64,000 nucleotides of DNA from Verrucomicrobium sp. GAS474. GTDB taxonomy: Bacteria > Verrucomicrobiota > Verrucomicrobiia > Methylacidiphilales > GAS474. Where the stretch lies: NCBI RefSeq assembly GCF_900105685.1, contig NZ_LT629781.1, positions 1,860,001 through 1,924,000 of the forward strand, read 5' to 3'. Under the pieces are notes generated by a model, which was given only the letters and a program-made list of their open reading frames with translations, made no database searches and had not been told where the DNA came from. Position 1 is the stretch's first letter. Every line of letters begins with the position of its first letter. Positions 36,935-49,778 of this stretch are shown piece after piece. A program made the translations under genes and the position numbers.

Positions 36935-37606
36935 TCAGGAAGCTTGCCGGAAGGTGAGGTTGACCCGGCACCGGCCCGTCAAGGGGTGATTCCCCCCGGC
37001 GAGCGGATCGACGCCGTGGAACGCCATCCGGGCGGGGCCGCCCCAGACGACGACGTCGCCGTTCTCCAACCGGAAGCGGCGGGGCTTCTCCTGCCGCGTC
37101 AGGCCGCCGAAGAGGAACCGGGCGGGGAGGCCGAGGGAGACCGAGACGATGGGGGCGGCGAGCCGCTTCTCGTCCTTGTCCTGATGGAGGGAGAGGCGGG
37201 CGCCCGGCTCGTAGCGGTTGATGAGGCACGAGTCGGGCGCGAAGCCGGGGAAGCCCGCCCGCGCGGCGGCCCCGACGGCGAGGGCGCGGAAGAAAGGGGG
37301 CATCGCGGGCCACGGCTTCCCCGTCCCGGGATCGCAGGGGGCGTAGCGGTAGCCGCGCCGGTCGCTCGTCCAGCCGAAGTCGCCGCAATTCGTGATCGCG
37401 ATCGACATGACGAACCCGCCCGGGGTCGTCATGTGGCGGAAGGGGGCGGCCTCCGCGATGGCCTGGACGGCGGCGAAGAGGGCGGGGGCCTCGGCGCGTG
37501 CGCCGCCCCGGAAGAGGACGGCCCCGTCGGCCAGCGGTTCGGTTTCCGGTTCGGGCTTTCGGGCTTCGCCTAGGAGGGTGTCCATCTCGGACTGGCTGTC
37601 GCTCAT
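36935..37606 (-). CDS. alkB: AlkB, 2-oxoglutarate/Fe(II)-dependent DNA alkylation-repair dioxygenase
   Basis: The 223-residue protein has the complete iron triad H141, D143 (LHQDKDE) and H197 (FHGVDP). The 2-oxoglutarate-binding Arg are R214 and R220 (GRCRVNLTFR). The nucleotide-recognition segment FGWTSDRRGYRY and NRYEPGARLSLHQD match AlkB closely. It reverses 1-methyladenine and 3-methylcytosine damage. No ada gene is nearby. It heads a two-gene transcript with the nitronate monooxygenase-like gene, and repeat copy E lies directly upstream. Confidence 0.94.
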   Translation of the reverse strand: MSDSQSEMDTLLGEARKPEPETEPLADGAVLFRGGARAEAPALFAAVQAIAEAAPFRHMTTPGGFVMSIAITNCGDFGWTSDRRGYRYAPCDPGTGKPWPAMPPFFRALAVGAAARAGFPGFAPDSCLINRYEPGARLSLHQDKDEKRLAAPIVSVSLGLPARFLFGGLTRQEKPRRFRLENGDVVVWGGPARMAFHGVDPLAGGNHPLTGRCRVNLTFRQAS

Positions 37607-37639
37607 TTGCGTTAGTCTAGCATATTGCGTCCGGCTCCG

Positions 37640-37870
37640 CCCGCACTCGGACGCGTGGTTCCTCTCAAGCGGACAGGGGAACTAGCGGACATGCTCTACC
37701 CGAAACGGACAGCCTAATGCAGTACCGCTCCGAACAGTTCAGGCCTATCAGATGGGGAGGTCCAGGAGGGGCGAAGCCCCTCTTGCGTCGTCTAACCCGT
37801 GCGGATCGCCTCCAGCTGTACAGGGTGTGTACCCGGTCCCGAAGGAGCGTTCACCGCTCCCTTCGCGTTC
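37640..37870 (+). repeat. Intergenic modular repeat, copy E (type II, compact consensus form)
   Basis: At 231 bp this is the cleanest copy without the extra module. It has CCCGCACTCGGACGCGTGG, GTTCC/GGGAAC arms around CGGACAG, three CGGAC units, AGTTCAGGCC and the hairpin around GGGGCGAAGCCCC. CTGTACAG (37816-37823), GGGT-GTGT-ACCC and GTCCCGAAGG follow. It ends against the PIN gene stop and is opposite in direction to both flanking genes. Confidence 0.88.
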
Positions 37871-37873
37871 CCC

Positions 37874-38350
37874 CTACGGCTGGCTCCGCACGCCGCTCGC
37901 CGGGCGGTGGAACTCCTCCAGGAATCGGATCGCCGAGAGGACCGGCGTCGCCCCGCACCGTTCTGCCGGGAAGCGTCTGAAGTCCGCCGCCACCAGGGGA
38001 TGCCCCGTCGTCAGCGCCACTTCGGCGAAGCACGCGTCGTCGGTCGAGGGGGTCGGCACCTGCGCGGTCGAGACGCACCGGAGGGTGTCTTGAAGGATGA
38101 AGTGGAGGATCCGCTCCTTCTCCAGCGGCAGCAACTCGCTCTGCGCCAGCCCCGACCGGTAGCGGGCCAGGACCCGATCGTCGGCGACGAGGCGGATATG
38201 GCCCGCCCTCAGGAGATCGACGATGCGCCGGGCGAGCGGCTCCCCCGGCCAGCCGGGCAGTCCGACGCCGATTCCCGAAAGGAGGAGGGGCAGGTCGAGG
38301 ACGAGGGGGACGATCCGGCGGAACGTCGCCTTATGGGCGGTCGGGATCAT
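37874..38350 (-). CDS. PIN-domain protein, putative toxin of a type II toxin-antitoxin pair
   Basis: The 158-residue protein fits the PIN nuclease fold. D19 follows the first strand (VPLVLDLPLLLSG), D104/D105 open the third helix (TDDACFAEVALTTG) and D123 is in LVAADFRRF. The second acidic position, usually in LLEEY, is less clear here (DDRVLARYRS), so activity may be changed. VapC-like PIN proteins cleave RNA. The partner gene lies 9 bp upstream on the same strand and has antitoxin character. Confidence 0.7.
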   Translation of the reverse strand: MIPTAHKATFRRIVPLVLDLPLLLSGIGVGLPGWPGEPLARRIVDLLRAGHIRLVADDRVLARYRSGLAQSELLPLEKERILHFILQDTLRCVSTAQVPTPSTDDACFAEVALTTGHPLVAADFRRFPAERCGATPVLSAIRFLEEFHRPASGVRSQP

Positions 38351-38359
38351 GGGAGGGAG

Positions 38360-38569
38360 TTAGCTCCGGCGCGTCCGGGCCGTGGCGACGGCGTCGGAGA
38401 AGAAGGCGCGGCGGACGGCGGCCAGGGTCGCCTCGAGGCTCTCGGGGTGGATTTCGAGGATCAACGCGCCGGGCCGTCCGTCCCGGGTCAATACGATCTC
38501 CTTTTCATGGGCCAGAGTCTCCCAAAACTTCTTCGACTGCTTGAGGTCGGCGACGCCGATGTAGGTCAT
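38360..38569 (-). CDS. Phd/YefM-like antitoxin
   Basis: The 69-residue protein begins MTYIGVADLKQSKKFWETL, the N-terminal fold of Phd-type antitoxins that both bind DNA and neutralise a toxin. EIVLTRDGRPGALILEI continues that fold, and a short basic C-terminal tail would contact the PIN toxin. The start codon lies inside a perfect 9-bp inverted repeat that also contains the Shine-Dalgarno AAGGAG, which fits autoregulation. Confidence 0.75.
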   Translation of the reverse strand: MTYIGVADLKQSKKFWETLAHEKEIVLTRDGRPGALILEIHPESLEATLAAVRRAFFSDAVATARTRRS

Positions 38570-38591
38570 GATCTCCTTAATAGGAGATCAT
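38568..38591. promoter_or_regulatory. Operator-like inverted repeat over the antitoxin start
   Basis: ATGATCTCC and GGAGATCAT (9-bp arms, 6-base spacer) cover the Shine-Dalgarno and ATG of the antitoxin gene. A second copy of ATCTCCTTAA lies 49 bp away (38620-38629), next to a CTCAT/ATGAG dyad (38618-38640). This fits cooperative binding by a toxin-antitoxin complex. The same region is also the sucA promoter zone. Confidence 0.6.
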
Positions 38592-38703
38592 ATGGACTTT
38601 AAAAGCCTATTTATCGCTCATCTCCTTAAGCATTAATGAGTGAAAACGCGAAAACGCTTGAAAATAAGAGGGAAACGGATAGGTTGGCCCCCCCTAACTA
38701 TAT

Positions 38704-41550
<2,847 letters not shown>

Positions 41551-41596
41551 AGCCTCGCCCAGCACCCCCCTCCAACCCCTTAATCCTCCCCAACAC

Positions 41597-42808
41597 ATGG
41601 CCATCGAAGTCAAAGTCCCCTCCGTGGGCGAATCGATCACGTCCGGCACCATCGGCACGTGGCACAAGAAAAACGGCGACTACGTCAAAGCCCAGGAAGT
41701 CCTCTTCGAGATCGAGACCGAGAAGGTCACCTCCGAGGTCCACGCCGAAGTCGGCGGCGTCCTGAAGATCCTCGCCGAGACCGGCGCGACGGTCGACGTC
41801 GGCCAGGTCGTCGCCAGCATCGACGAGAAGGCCCCCGCGCCTGCCGCCGCCGCCCCGGCTGCCGCTCCCGCTCCCGCGCCCAAGGCCGAGGAAAAGAAGG
41901 CCGCCGCGCCCGCCCCGGCGGCTGCCGCCCCCGCTCCCGCCCGCGACAGTGGCGCTGCCGCCCTCTCCCCCGCCGTCCGCTACAACGCCGAGGAAAAGGG
42001 GATCGACGCCTCGAAGCTCGCCGGAACCGGTCCCGGAGGCCGCGTCACCAAGGGCGACGTCCTCGCCGCCCCCGCCGGGGGCGCTCCCTCCGCGCCTGCC
42101 GCCGCCGGTCCCCGCTCCACGCGGAAGCCGATGAGCCAGATCCGTCAGAAGATCGCCGCCCGCCTCGTCAGCGCCCAGCAGGAAGCCGCCCTCCTCACCA
42201 CCTTCAACGAAGTCGACATGACCAACGTCATGGCGACCCGCGCGAAGTTCCAGGACCGCTTCGTCGCCAAGAACGAGATCAAGCTCGGCTTCATGTCGTT
42301 CTTCGTGAAGGCCGTCGTCTACGCCCTCCAGTCGGTCCCGTCGATCAACGCCCGCATCGAGGGGAACGAGATCGTCCAGAACCACTACTACGACATCGGT
42401 GTCGCCATCTCGACCGAGAAGGGCCTCATGGTCCCCGTCCTCCGGGACGCCGACGCCCTCGGCTACGCCGGGGTCGAGAAAGCGATCGCCGACTACGCCA
42501 AGAAGGGCCGCGCCGGGAAGATCGGCTTCGCCGACCTCGAAGGCGGCGTCTTCACCATCACCAACGGCGGGACCTTCGGCTCCCTCCTCTCGACGCCGAT
42601 CGTCAACGCCCCCCAGAGCGGCATCCTCGGCATGCACTCGATCCAGGACCGCCCGATGGCGATCAACGGCGCCGTCGTCATCCGCCCGATGATGTACATC
42701 GCCCTGACCTACGATCACCGCGTCGTCGACGGCAAGGAAGCCGTCACCTTCCTCGTCCGCGTGAAGGAATACATCGAGAACCCCGGCCTCGGCCTCCTCG
42801 ATTTGTAA
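41597..42808 (+). CDS. sucB: Dihydrolipoyl succinyltransferase (E2 of 2-oxoglutarate dehydrogenase)
   Basis: The 403-residue E2 has one lipoyl domain with K43 in [11 protein letters not shown]. An Ala/Pro-rich linker follows, then a subunit-binding domain ([22 protein letters not shown]). A second Ala-rich linker leads to the catalytic domain with [18 protein letters not shown], typical of SucB. The active-site motif [11 protein letters not shown] is near the C-terminus. The leader is pyrimidine-rich without a Shine-Dalgarno. Confidence 0.96.
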   Translation: MAIEVKVPSVGESITSGTIGTWHKKNGDYVKAQEVLFEIETEKVTSEVHAEVGGVLKILAETGATVDVGQVVASIDEKAPAPAAAAPAAAPAPAPKAEEKKAAAPAPAAAAPAPARDSGAAALSPAVRYNAEEKGIDASKLAGTGPGGRVTKGDVLAAPAGGAPSAPAAAGPRSTRKPMSQIRQKIAARLVSAQQEAALLTTFNEVDMTNVMATRAKFQDRFVAKNEIKLGFMSFFVKAVVYALQSVPSINARIEGNEIVQNHYYDIGVAISTEKGLMVPVLRDADALGYAGVEKAIADYAKKGRAGKIGFADLEGGVFTITNGGTFGSLLSTPIVNAPQSGILGMHSIQDRPMAINGAVVIRPMMYIALTYDHRVVDGKEAVTFLVRVKEYIENPGLGLLDL

Positions 42809-42836
42809 AAATCCCTTCGGACCGCTCCCGCTTCCC

Positions 42837-43226
42837 ATGAAGTGCTTCTACTCCGGGAACGACGCCGTCGGCCTGTGCAAGGCCTGCGGGCGGGGGCTTT
42901 CGTTGGCCCATCTTACTGAATTGCCTCGCGGTCTTGCCTGTAAGGGGAGGTGCGAGGAAAAGACTGGAGACCTGATTGAGGCGGAGGATGGCAATATTCA
43001 ACTCCGCAAGAGTGGAATGATGAAAACAATGGCAAAGGGTTCAGCGCGCGCCACCTTTGTGGTCGCTTGTTTCTTTCTGCTGTTCGGCGGTATTTTGTGT
43101 TTCATCTATTGGCACAGCAGGGATTTCGTGAGTCTTGCTTTTGGGGTGGCCCTTTTTGCCTTTGGTGTTTTTTACATATTTAGAAGCCGGAAACTCGGAG
43201 CGCAGATCGAATCTGCAAAATTTTAA
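42837..43226 (+). CDS. B-box-like zinc-finger membrane protein between sucB and lpd
   Basis: The 129-residue protein has an N-terminal Cys/His cluster (C3, C14, C17, a His near 25, C35, C39) resembling a B-box zinc finger, then two transmembrane segments (about 72-94 and 97-114). From the 70th base on, the gene is markedly more AT-rich than sucB and lpd, with different codons, while its first 60 bases match neighbouring composition. It interrupts an otherwise standard sucA-sucB-lpd order. Function unknown; foreign origin of the body is inference. Confidence 0.7.
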   Translation: MKCFYSGNDAVGLCKACGRGLSLAHLTELPRGLACKGRCEEKTGDLIEAEDGNIQLRKSGMMKTMAKGSARATFVVACFFLLFGGILCFIYWHSRDFVSLAFGVALFAFGVFYIFRSRKLGAQIESAKF

Positions 43227-43241
43227 TTTTTAATTTCTCTT

Positions 43242-44636
43242 ATGCCCCAATACCAAGTCCTCGTCATCGGTGCCGGTCCCGGCGGCTACGTCGCCGCGAT
43301 CCGTGCCGCCCAGCTCGGCTTCAAGACCGCCATCGTCGAAAAGGGGAAGACCCTCGGCGGCACCTGCCTCAACGTCGGCTGCATCCCCAGCAAGGCCCTC
43401 CTCGCCTCGACGGAGCATTATCACTTCGCCCAGGAGCGGTTCGCCGCCCACGGCATCGTGGCGGAAAAACTCTCCGTCGACCTCGGCGCGATGATGAAGC
43501 GGAAGGACCAGATCGTCACGAAGCTCACCGGCGGCGTCGACTTCCTGATGAAGAAAAACAAGATTGAGAAGCTGACCGGCAAGGCGACCTTCCTCGACGC
43601 GAACACCGTCGAGATCGACAACGCCGGGACGAAGACCACCGTCACGGCGGAGAAGTTCGTCCTCGCCACCGGGAGCGTCCCGGTCGAGTTGCCCTTCCTG
43701 AAGTTCGACGGGAAGACCGTTCTCTCCAGCGATCACGCCATCGCCCTCACCGAAGTCCCGAAGTCGCTCCTCGTCATCGGCGGCGGCGCCATCGGCCTCG
43801 AACTCGGCTCCGTCTGGCGCCGCCTCGGCGCCGAGGTCACGGTCGTCGAGTTCCTCCCCCGCATCGCCACCGGCTTCGACGGCCAGGTCGCCGAGACCCT
43901 CCGCAAGAGCCTCATCAAGCAGGGCATCACGATCCACACCGGCACGAAGGTCGAGTCGGGCGAAGTCACGAAGGGCGGCATCGCCCTCACCGTCTCCGCC
44001 GAAGGGAAGACGACGAAGCTCGAGGCCGAGAAAGTCCTCGTCGCCGTCGGCCGCCGCCCCTATGTCGAAGGCCTCGGCCTCGAGAAGGCCGGCGTCGCCC
44101 TCACCGACCGCGGCCGCGTGAAGATCGACGCCCATTGGAAGACCAGCGTCCCCCACATCTCGGCCATCGGCGACATCGTCGACGGGCCGATGCTCGCCCA
44201 CAAGGCCTCCGACGAGGGCATCGCCGCCGTCGAGCGGATGGCGGGCAAGCCCGGCCAGGTCAACTTCGACGCCATCCCCGGCGTCATCTACACGAACCCC
44301 GAAGGGGCCTCCGTCGGCCTCACCGAGGAACAGCTGAAGGAAAAGGGCGTCGCCTACAAGAGCGGCAGCGCCCCCTTCGGCCCGAACGGCCGCGCCCTGG
44401 CGAACGACGCGACCGAAGGTTTCGTCAAGATCCTCGCCGACGCGAAGACCGACCGGGTCCTCGGCGTCCACATCGTCTCCAGCGCCGCCTCGGAGCTGAT
44501 TGCCCAGGCCGTCTCGGTGATTGAATTCGGCGGGTCCGCCGAAGACATCGCCCGCACCTGCCACGCCCACCCGACGATGTCCGAAGTCGTCCGCGAAGCC
44601 GCCCACGCCGTCGGCGGGCACCCGATCCACGGGTAA
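43242..44636 (+). CDS. lpd: Dihydrolipoyl dehydrogenase (E3)
   Basis: The 464-residue flavoenzyme reoxidises dihydrolipoamide of the 2-oxoglutarate complex. The FAD motif is GAGPGGYVAAI (10-20). The redox pair C42/C47 is in GGTCLNVGCIPSKAL. An NAD-binding loop (VIGGGAIGLELGSVW) and the C-terminal CHAHPTMSE with active-site His and Glu are present. It is the last gene of the suc operon and ends at a strong terminator. The leader (TTTTTAATTTCTCTT) has no Shine-Dalgarno. Confidence 0.97.
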   Translation: MPQYQVLVIGAGPGGYVAAIRAAQLGFKTAIVEKGKTLGGTCLNVGCIPSKALLASTEHYHFAQERFAAHGIVAEKLSVDLGAMMKRKDQIVTKLTGGVDFLMKKNKIEKLTGKATFLDANTVEIDNAGTKTTVTAEKFVLATGSVPVELPFLKFDGKTVLSSDHAIALTEVPKSLLVIGGGAIGLELGSVWRRLGAEVTVVEFLPRIATGFDGQVAETLRKSLIKQGITIHTGTKVESGEVTKGGIALTVSAEGKTTKLEAEKVLVAVGRRPYVEGLGLEKAGVALTDRGRVKIDAHWKTSVPHISAIGDIVDGPMLAHKASDEGIAAVERMAGKPGQVNFDAIPGVIYTNPEGASVGLTEEQLKEKGVAYKSGSAPFGPNGRALANDATEGFVKILADAKTDRVLGVHIVSSAASELIAQAVSVIEFGGSAEDIARTCHAHPTMSEVVREAAHAVGGHPIHG

Positions 44637-44654
44637 GTCCGGCCACCGCCCAAC

Positions 44655-44689
44655 AAAAAGCCCGCTCTCTTCGGAGAGCGGGCTTTTTT
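44655..44689. terminator. Bidirectional terminator between lpd and M48 peptidase gene
   Basis: A 15-bp stem (44655-44669 with 44674-44688) closed by a stable TTCG tetraloop ends in T-runs on both strands. Confidence 0.92.
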
Positions 44690-44702
44690 GCGTCAGGAAC
44701 GC

Positions 44703-45773
44703 TCAGTTGGCGGGGTTGGCCTTGGCCACCGGTTCCGGGGGCGCGTCGGAGGCCGGGGCGGGCGGCGGCGGCTGAGGCGGGGGCGCGGAGGGGAGGGCGG
44801 GGATGATGACCGGTTCCGTCGGCGTGTAGACGGGGCCGTCGGAGGCGCGGCGGTGGGCCTGCTTCGCCTTCATCCCGAGGGCCTGCTGTTGGGCCTTCTG
44901 GAACGCGGGGAAGGCGATGGCCGCGAGGATGGCGATGTAGAGGAAGACCCCCATCTGGACCGAGACGAAGGCGGAGAAGAAGTAGGCGAGGGGGTTCCGC
45001 TTCACCGGACGGAGGAACTGCGGGTCTTCGAGCGCGAGAATGTTCGAGACGCGCTGGGAGAGGGTCGGGTAGCCCGAGTTGAGCTCGTGCCACGAGATGA
45101 AGAAGCCGCGATGGCGATGGTGCTGCCCGGCGAACATCGGGGGATTGGCCTTCGGGGCGGCGTCCTTGCCCGCGGCGAGGACGAGGAGGGCGCGGGTCGA
45201 GGGGGCCGCTTCCCCGGCGGCGAGGGCGCCGTGCCGGTCGCACGTCGCCTCGCAGGCGCGGGAATAGGCGTGGCCGAGGAGGGGGACGATGTGGGCGGGC
45301 AGGAGGAGGGCCCGCTTGAAGAGGTGGTTCCGCTTGAGGTGGCCGATCTCGTGGCCGAGGAGGAACTTCATCTCCGGCGTCGCCTCGCCGAGGGCCTCGA
45401 GGAAGCTCGAGTTGACGACGACGAAGTTCCGCCCGCTGTGGCGCGTCGCGAAGGCGTTCAGGATGCCGCCCGACTGGAGGACGTAGAGGGAGGGAAGGGT
45501 GTCGGTCAGGCCGAGGGTGCGGCAGACTTCGAGGTGGGTGGCATGGAGCTGGGGGAGCTGTTCCGGAGTCACCTCGACCGACTCGGAGCGGAGCTTCGCG
45601 ATGAGGAGGCCGTTCGCCATGAAGAGGGCGATGGCGGCCCCGATGGCGTAGGGGATGCCGATGATCGTGATCGCCACCGCGATCCAGGCGAGGATCGATA
45701 TGGCCAGGGCGAATTGGAAGTAGGTCTTTTCCTTCGGCAACGTCAGGGTCTCGGGGGTCAGGGAAATCGGCAT
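44703..45773 (-). CDS. M48-family membrane metallopeptidase (HtpX/Ste24-like)
   Basis: The 356-residue protein has two N-terminal membrane segments (about 18-55) and the zinc motif HEIGH in LLGHEIGHLKRNH. The third ligand Glu is in ACEATCDRHG. A later membrane segment (near 285-305) and a Pro/Ala-rich tail follow. SLYVLQSGGILNAFATRHSG matches the strand-and-loop before the zinc helix. HtpX-type enzymes degrade damaged membrane proteins. The start MPISLTPETL is chosen over upstream in-frame codons because the family begins here. Confidence 0.88.
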   Translation of the reverse strand: MPISLTPETLTLPKEKTYFQFALAISILAWIAVAITIIGIPYAIGAAIALFMANGLLIAKLRSESVEVTPEQLPQLHATHLEVCRTLGLTDTLPSLYVLQSGGILNAFATRHSGRNFVVVNSSFLEALGEATPEMKFLLGHEIGHLKRNHLFKRALLLPAHIVPLLGHAYSRACEATCDRHGALAAGEAAPSTRALLVLAAGKDAAPKANPPMFAGQHHRHRGFFISWHELNSGYPTLSQRVSNILALEDPQFLRPVKRNPLAYFFSAFVSVQMGVFLYIAILAAIAFPAFQKAQQQALGMKAKQAHRRASDGPVYTPTEPVIIPALPSAPPPQPPPPAPASDAPPEPVAKANPAN

Positions 45774-45943
45774 GGGCCGGATTGGAGCACGACGGGAAAG
45801 CCTTGTCCCTACAAAAAAGAGGGGGGCGCGATTGCGAAACAGTGGCGCTCCTCCGCTCCGGATTGGGTCAATCTGTCCCTTTTTGGGAAGGACGGAGAAA
45901 AACAAAAAGAGCGAACTTATTTTGATAATCAACAGGTTGAGAT

Positions 45944-45987
45944 AAAGTACGGGGCGCGGAACGGATTCTGCGAAGAGAACGTACTTT
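45944..45987. promoter_or_regulatory. Inverted repeat in the groES upstream region
   Basis: AAAGTAC (45944-45950) and GTACTTT (45981-45987) are a perfect dyad 30 bp apart, in the 295-bp gap before groES. No CIRCE (TTAGCACTC-N9-GAGTGCTAA) is present in the gap. AT-rich sequence at 45915-45950 probably contains the promoter. Function of the dyad is unknown. Confidence 0.3.
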
Positions 45988-46068
45988 TAGAACCGGCTGC
46001 GGCGTTCCGAATCGGGCGCGGCGGCCATTTACGCGATCTAGAAAACAACACCAAGGAGTCCACACATT

Positions 46069-46365
46069 ATGGCACAACCCAGCATCAAGCCCCTCAGCGA
46101 CCGCATCCTCGTCAAACTCGTCGAGGAAGGCGAAGTCCGCAAGGGCGGCATCATCATCCCCGACAGCGCGAAGGAAAAGCCCCAGGAGGCGAAGGTCATC
46201 GCGGTCGGACCCGGCAAGCTCGACGAAGCGGGCAAGCGCCTCCCCGTCGACGTGAAGGTCGGCGAGAAGGTCCTCATCAGCAAATACGGCGGCACCGAAG
46301 TGAAGATCGACGGGGACACCTACCAGATCCTCCGCGAAGACGACATCCTGGCCGTCCTCGCCTAA
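46069..46365 (+). CDS. groES: Co-chaperonin GroES
   Basis: The 98-residue protein has [12 protein letters not shown] at the N-terminus, the mobile loop [15 protein letters not shown] that docks on GroEL, and [13 protein letters not shown] at the end. AAGGAG lies 13 bases before the ATG, one of the clearer Shine-Dalgarno sites here. It is followed by groEL after 39 bp. Confidence 0.97.
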   Translation: MAQPSIKPLSDRILVKLVEEGEVRKGGIIIPDSAKEKPQEAKVIAVGPGKLDEAGKRLPVDVKVGEKVLISKYGGTEVKIDGDTYQILREDDILAVLA

Positions 46366-46404
46366 CGCTTTTCAAAACACAACCCACCCACCACTCAAAA
46401 TACT

Positions 46405-48030
<1,626 letters not shown>

Positions 48031-48051
48031 GCATTAGCTAGTTCCCGCACA

Positions 48052-48081
48052 GGGCGTCCCGGTTTGCATACCGGGGCGCCC
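48052..48081 (+). terminator. 12-bp hairpin downstream of groEL
   Basis: GGGCGTCCCGGT and ACCGGGGCGCCC pair (one T.G wobble) around a 6-base loop. No T-run follows, so it may stabilise or process the groESL mRNA, or be a weak terminator before the next small gene. Confidence 0.45.
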
Positions 48082-48129
48082 CATGCTAAAGATAAGAAAA
48101 CCAACCCCCCTCCACATCCCTCCATCCCG

Positions 48130-48357
48130 ATGAGCGAACATTCCTGCGGTTCTGGCTGCGGCTGCGGTCCCAAAATCTCCTCCACTGTGAAACCGAGCGG
48201 CGAGAAGACCACCAAATCGGCTCCCTCCATCCAGAACGGCAAAGGCTCCGGCCCCCGCAATATCAGCAAGAAATTCCTCTCGAACTACGAGGGAATCCGC
48301 TGGGAATCGGCCGGAAAGAAACGGAAGGAAGGCAGCAAGTTCGTGAAGGTTTACTAA
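48130..48357 (+). CDS. Small Cys/Lys-rich protein, function unknown
   Basis: The 75-residue protein opens with MSEHSCGSGCGCGPK, a four-residue-spaced Cys cluster able to bind metal. A Ser/Lys-rich linker follows, then a basic C-terminal segment (FLSNYEGIRWESAGKKRK). No signal peptide or membrane helix. It lies 99 bp after groEL, beyond a hairpin, and has its own terminator. The family is not recognised. Confidence 0.6.
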   Translation: MSEHSCGSGCGCGPKISSTVKPSGEKTTKSAPSIQNGKGSGPRNISKKFLSNYEGIRWESAGKKRKEGSKFVKVY

Positions 48358-48379
48358 ACCGTCACCCTCCCATTTCCCA

Positions 48380-48416
48380 AACGCCGGATGCGCCCACGCG
48401 CTCCGGCGTTTTTTCT
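48380..48416 (+). terminator. Terminator of the small Cys/Lys-rich gene
   Basis: AACGCCGGA and TCCGGCGTT (48380-48388 with 48402-48410) form a stem followed by TTTTCTTTTC. Confidence 0.8.
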
Positions 48417-48449
48417 TTTCCGCTCCCGACGTTAGGGAAAGATGAGCGG

Positions 48450-49568
48450 ATGAGTTCCTTCGCCACGCTCCTCCAGTCCCGGGTCGATTCGGGCCTTTTC
48501 TCCGGTGCCGTCTACCTCGTCGCCGACCGGGAGCGGGTGCTCGAAGTCGTGACGGTCGGCCTCGCCGACATCGCGACCGGCAGGCCGATGGCCGAGGAGA
48601 CCCTCTTCTGGGTCGCCTCGATGACGAAGCCGGTCACCGGGGCCGCCTTCATGATCCTCGTCGACGAGGGCAAGGTCCAGGTCGACGATCCCGTCTCCCT
48701 CTACATCCCCGAGTTCGCCCGTCTCCAGGTCCTCCACGCCGACGGCACCCTCGCCGCCCCGCGCCGCCCGATCCTCGTCCGTGATCTCCTCTGCCACACC
48801 AGCGGCCTCCGCTTCCTCAACACGAAGGACAACCACCTCATCGATTCGGTCCCGCTGAAGACCTCGATCGAGCACAACCTCCTCGAGCCGCTGGTGGCCG
48901 AGCCGGGGACGACCTACCTCTATTCCAACGAGGGGACCGACACCGCGGGCCGGATCATCGAGATCGTCTCGGGGATACCCTACGAGACCTTCCTCCAGGA
49001 ACGGCTCTTCACCCCCCTCGGCATGCCCGACACGACGTTCTTCCCCGACGCCGCCCAGCTCGCCCGCCTCGCCAAGACCTACAGCTCCGTCGAGGGCGTC
49101 CTGACCGAGAAACCGATCCATTACCTCAGCCACCCCCTCGACCGGCCCGACCGCTATCCCGCCCCCGGCGGCGGCCTCTTCTCGACGGCGCGGGACATGG
49201 CCCGCTTCTGCCAGATGCTCGCCAACGGCGGCACCTTCGAGGGAAAGACCTACCTCAGCCCCGAGGCGGTCCGCCAGATGACGGTGAAGCAGACGCCGAC
49301 CCTCGTGCCGAACGCCTACGGCTTCGCCATCGGCGCGCCGTCGCTCGACGGGAAGGGCTTCGGCCACGGCGGGGCCTATCGCACCGTGATGGGCGTCGAT
49401 CACGGCCAGGTCCGCGTCTACATGGTCCAGCAGGCCGAGGCCCCGCCCGATCCCGAGATCGGCCCCGCCCTCGATGCCGAGGCGCGCCGCCTCTATCCCG
49501 TTTCAGACGGTCCGGCGGCGGCGACCTCCTGGGCTCCCGTGGGGGCGCAGATCGTCGCGCGCCCGTGA
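48450..49568 (+). CDS. Beta-lactamase-related serine hydrolase
   Basis: The 372-residue cytosolic protein has the class C/DD-peptidase fold. S57 and K60 are in ASMTK, the catalytic Tyr in YSNEG (near 157), and HGGAYR replaces the usual KTG/HTG motif. LLCHTSGL is the conserved helix start. Without a signal peptide it is more likely an esterase (EstB-like) than a secreted beta-lactamase. It is monocistronic. Confidence 0.88.
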   Translation: MSSFATLLQSRVDSGLFSGAVYLVADRERVLEVVTVGLADIATGRPMAEETLFWVASMTKPVTGAAFMILVDEGKVQVDDPVSLYIPEFARLQVLHADGTLAAPRRPILVRDLLCHTSGLRFLNTKDNHLIDSVPLKTSIEHNLLEPLVAEPGTTYLYSNEGTDTAGRIIEIVSGIPYETFLQERLFTPLGMPDTTFFPDAAQLARLAKTYSSVEGVLTEKPIHYLSHPLDRPDRYPAPGGGLFSTARDMARFCQMLANGGTFEGKTYLSPEAVRQMTVKQTPTLVPNAYGFAIGAPSLDGKGFGHGGAYRTVMGVDHGQVRVYMVQQAEAPPDPEIGPALDAEARRLYPVSDGPAAATSWAPVGAQIVARP

Positions 49569-49778
49569 TGATTTAAGAGAGGCAGGGGGCGGCGCGAGGG
49601 TCCGCTTCGCGGCATTGACGATTCCCGTACGACATTTTCCTTCTTGCAGAACCGGCGAATCGTGCGACTCTGACCCGCCGCACTATTCGCCCTGCGCGTC
49701 TCCTCGGCCCGTTTCACACGGGCGACGACGCTGGGTATCACAGCGAAATGGAGTGCGGGTTTACCCCACACTGTTCCC

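Noticed and set aside
45774-46068. CIRCE element upstream of groES
   Set aside because: No TTAGCACTC or GAGTGCTAA match, even allowing two mismatches, was seen by eye.
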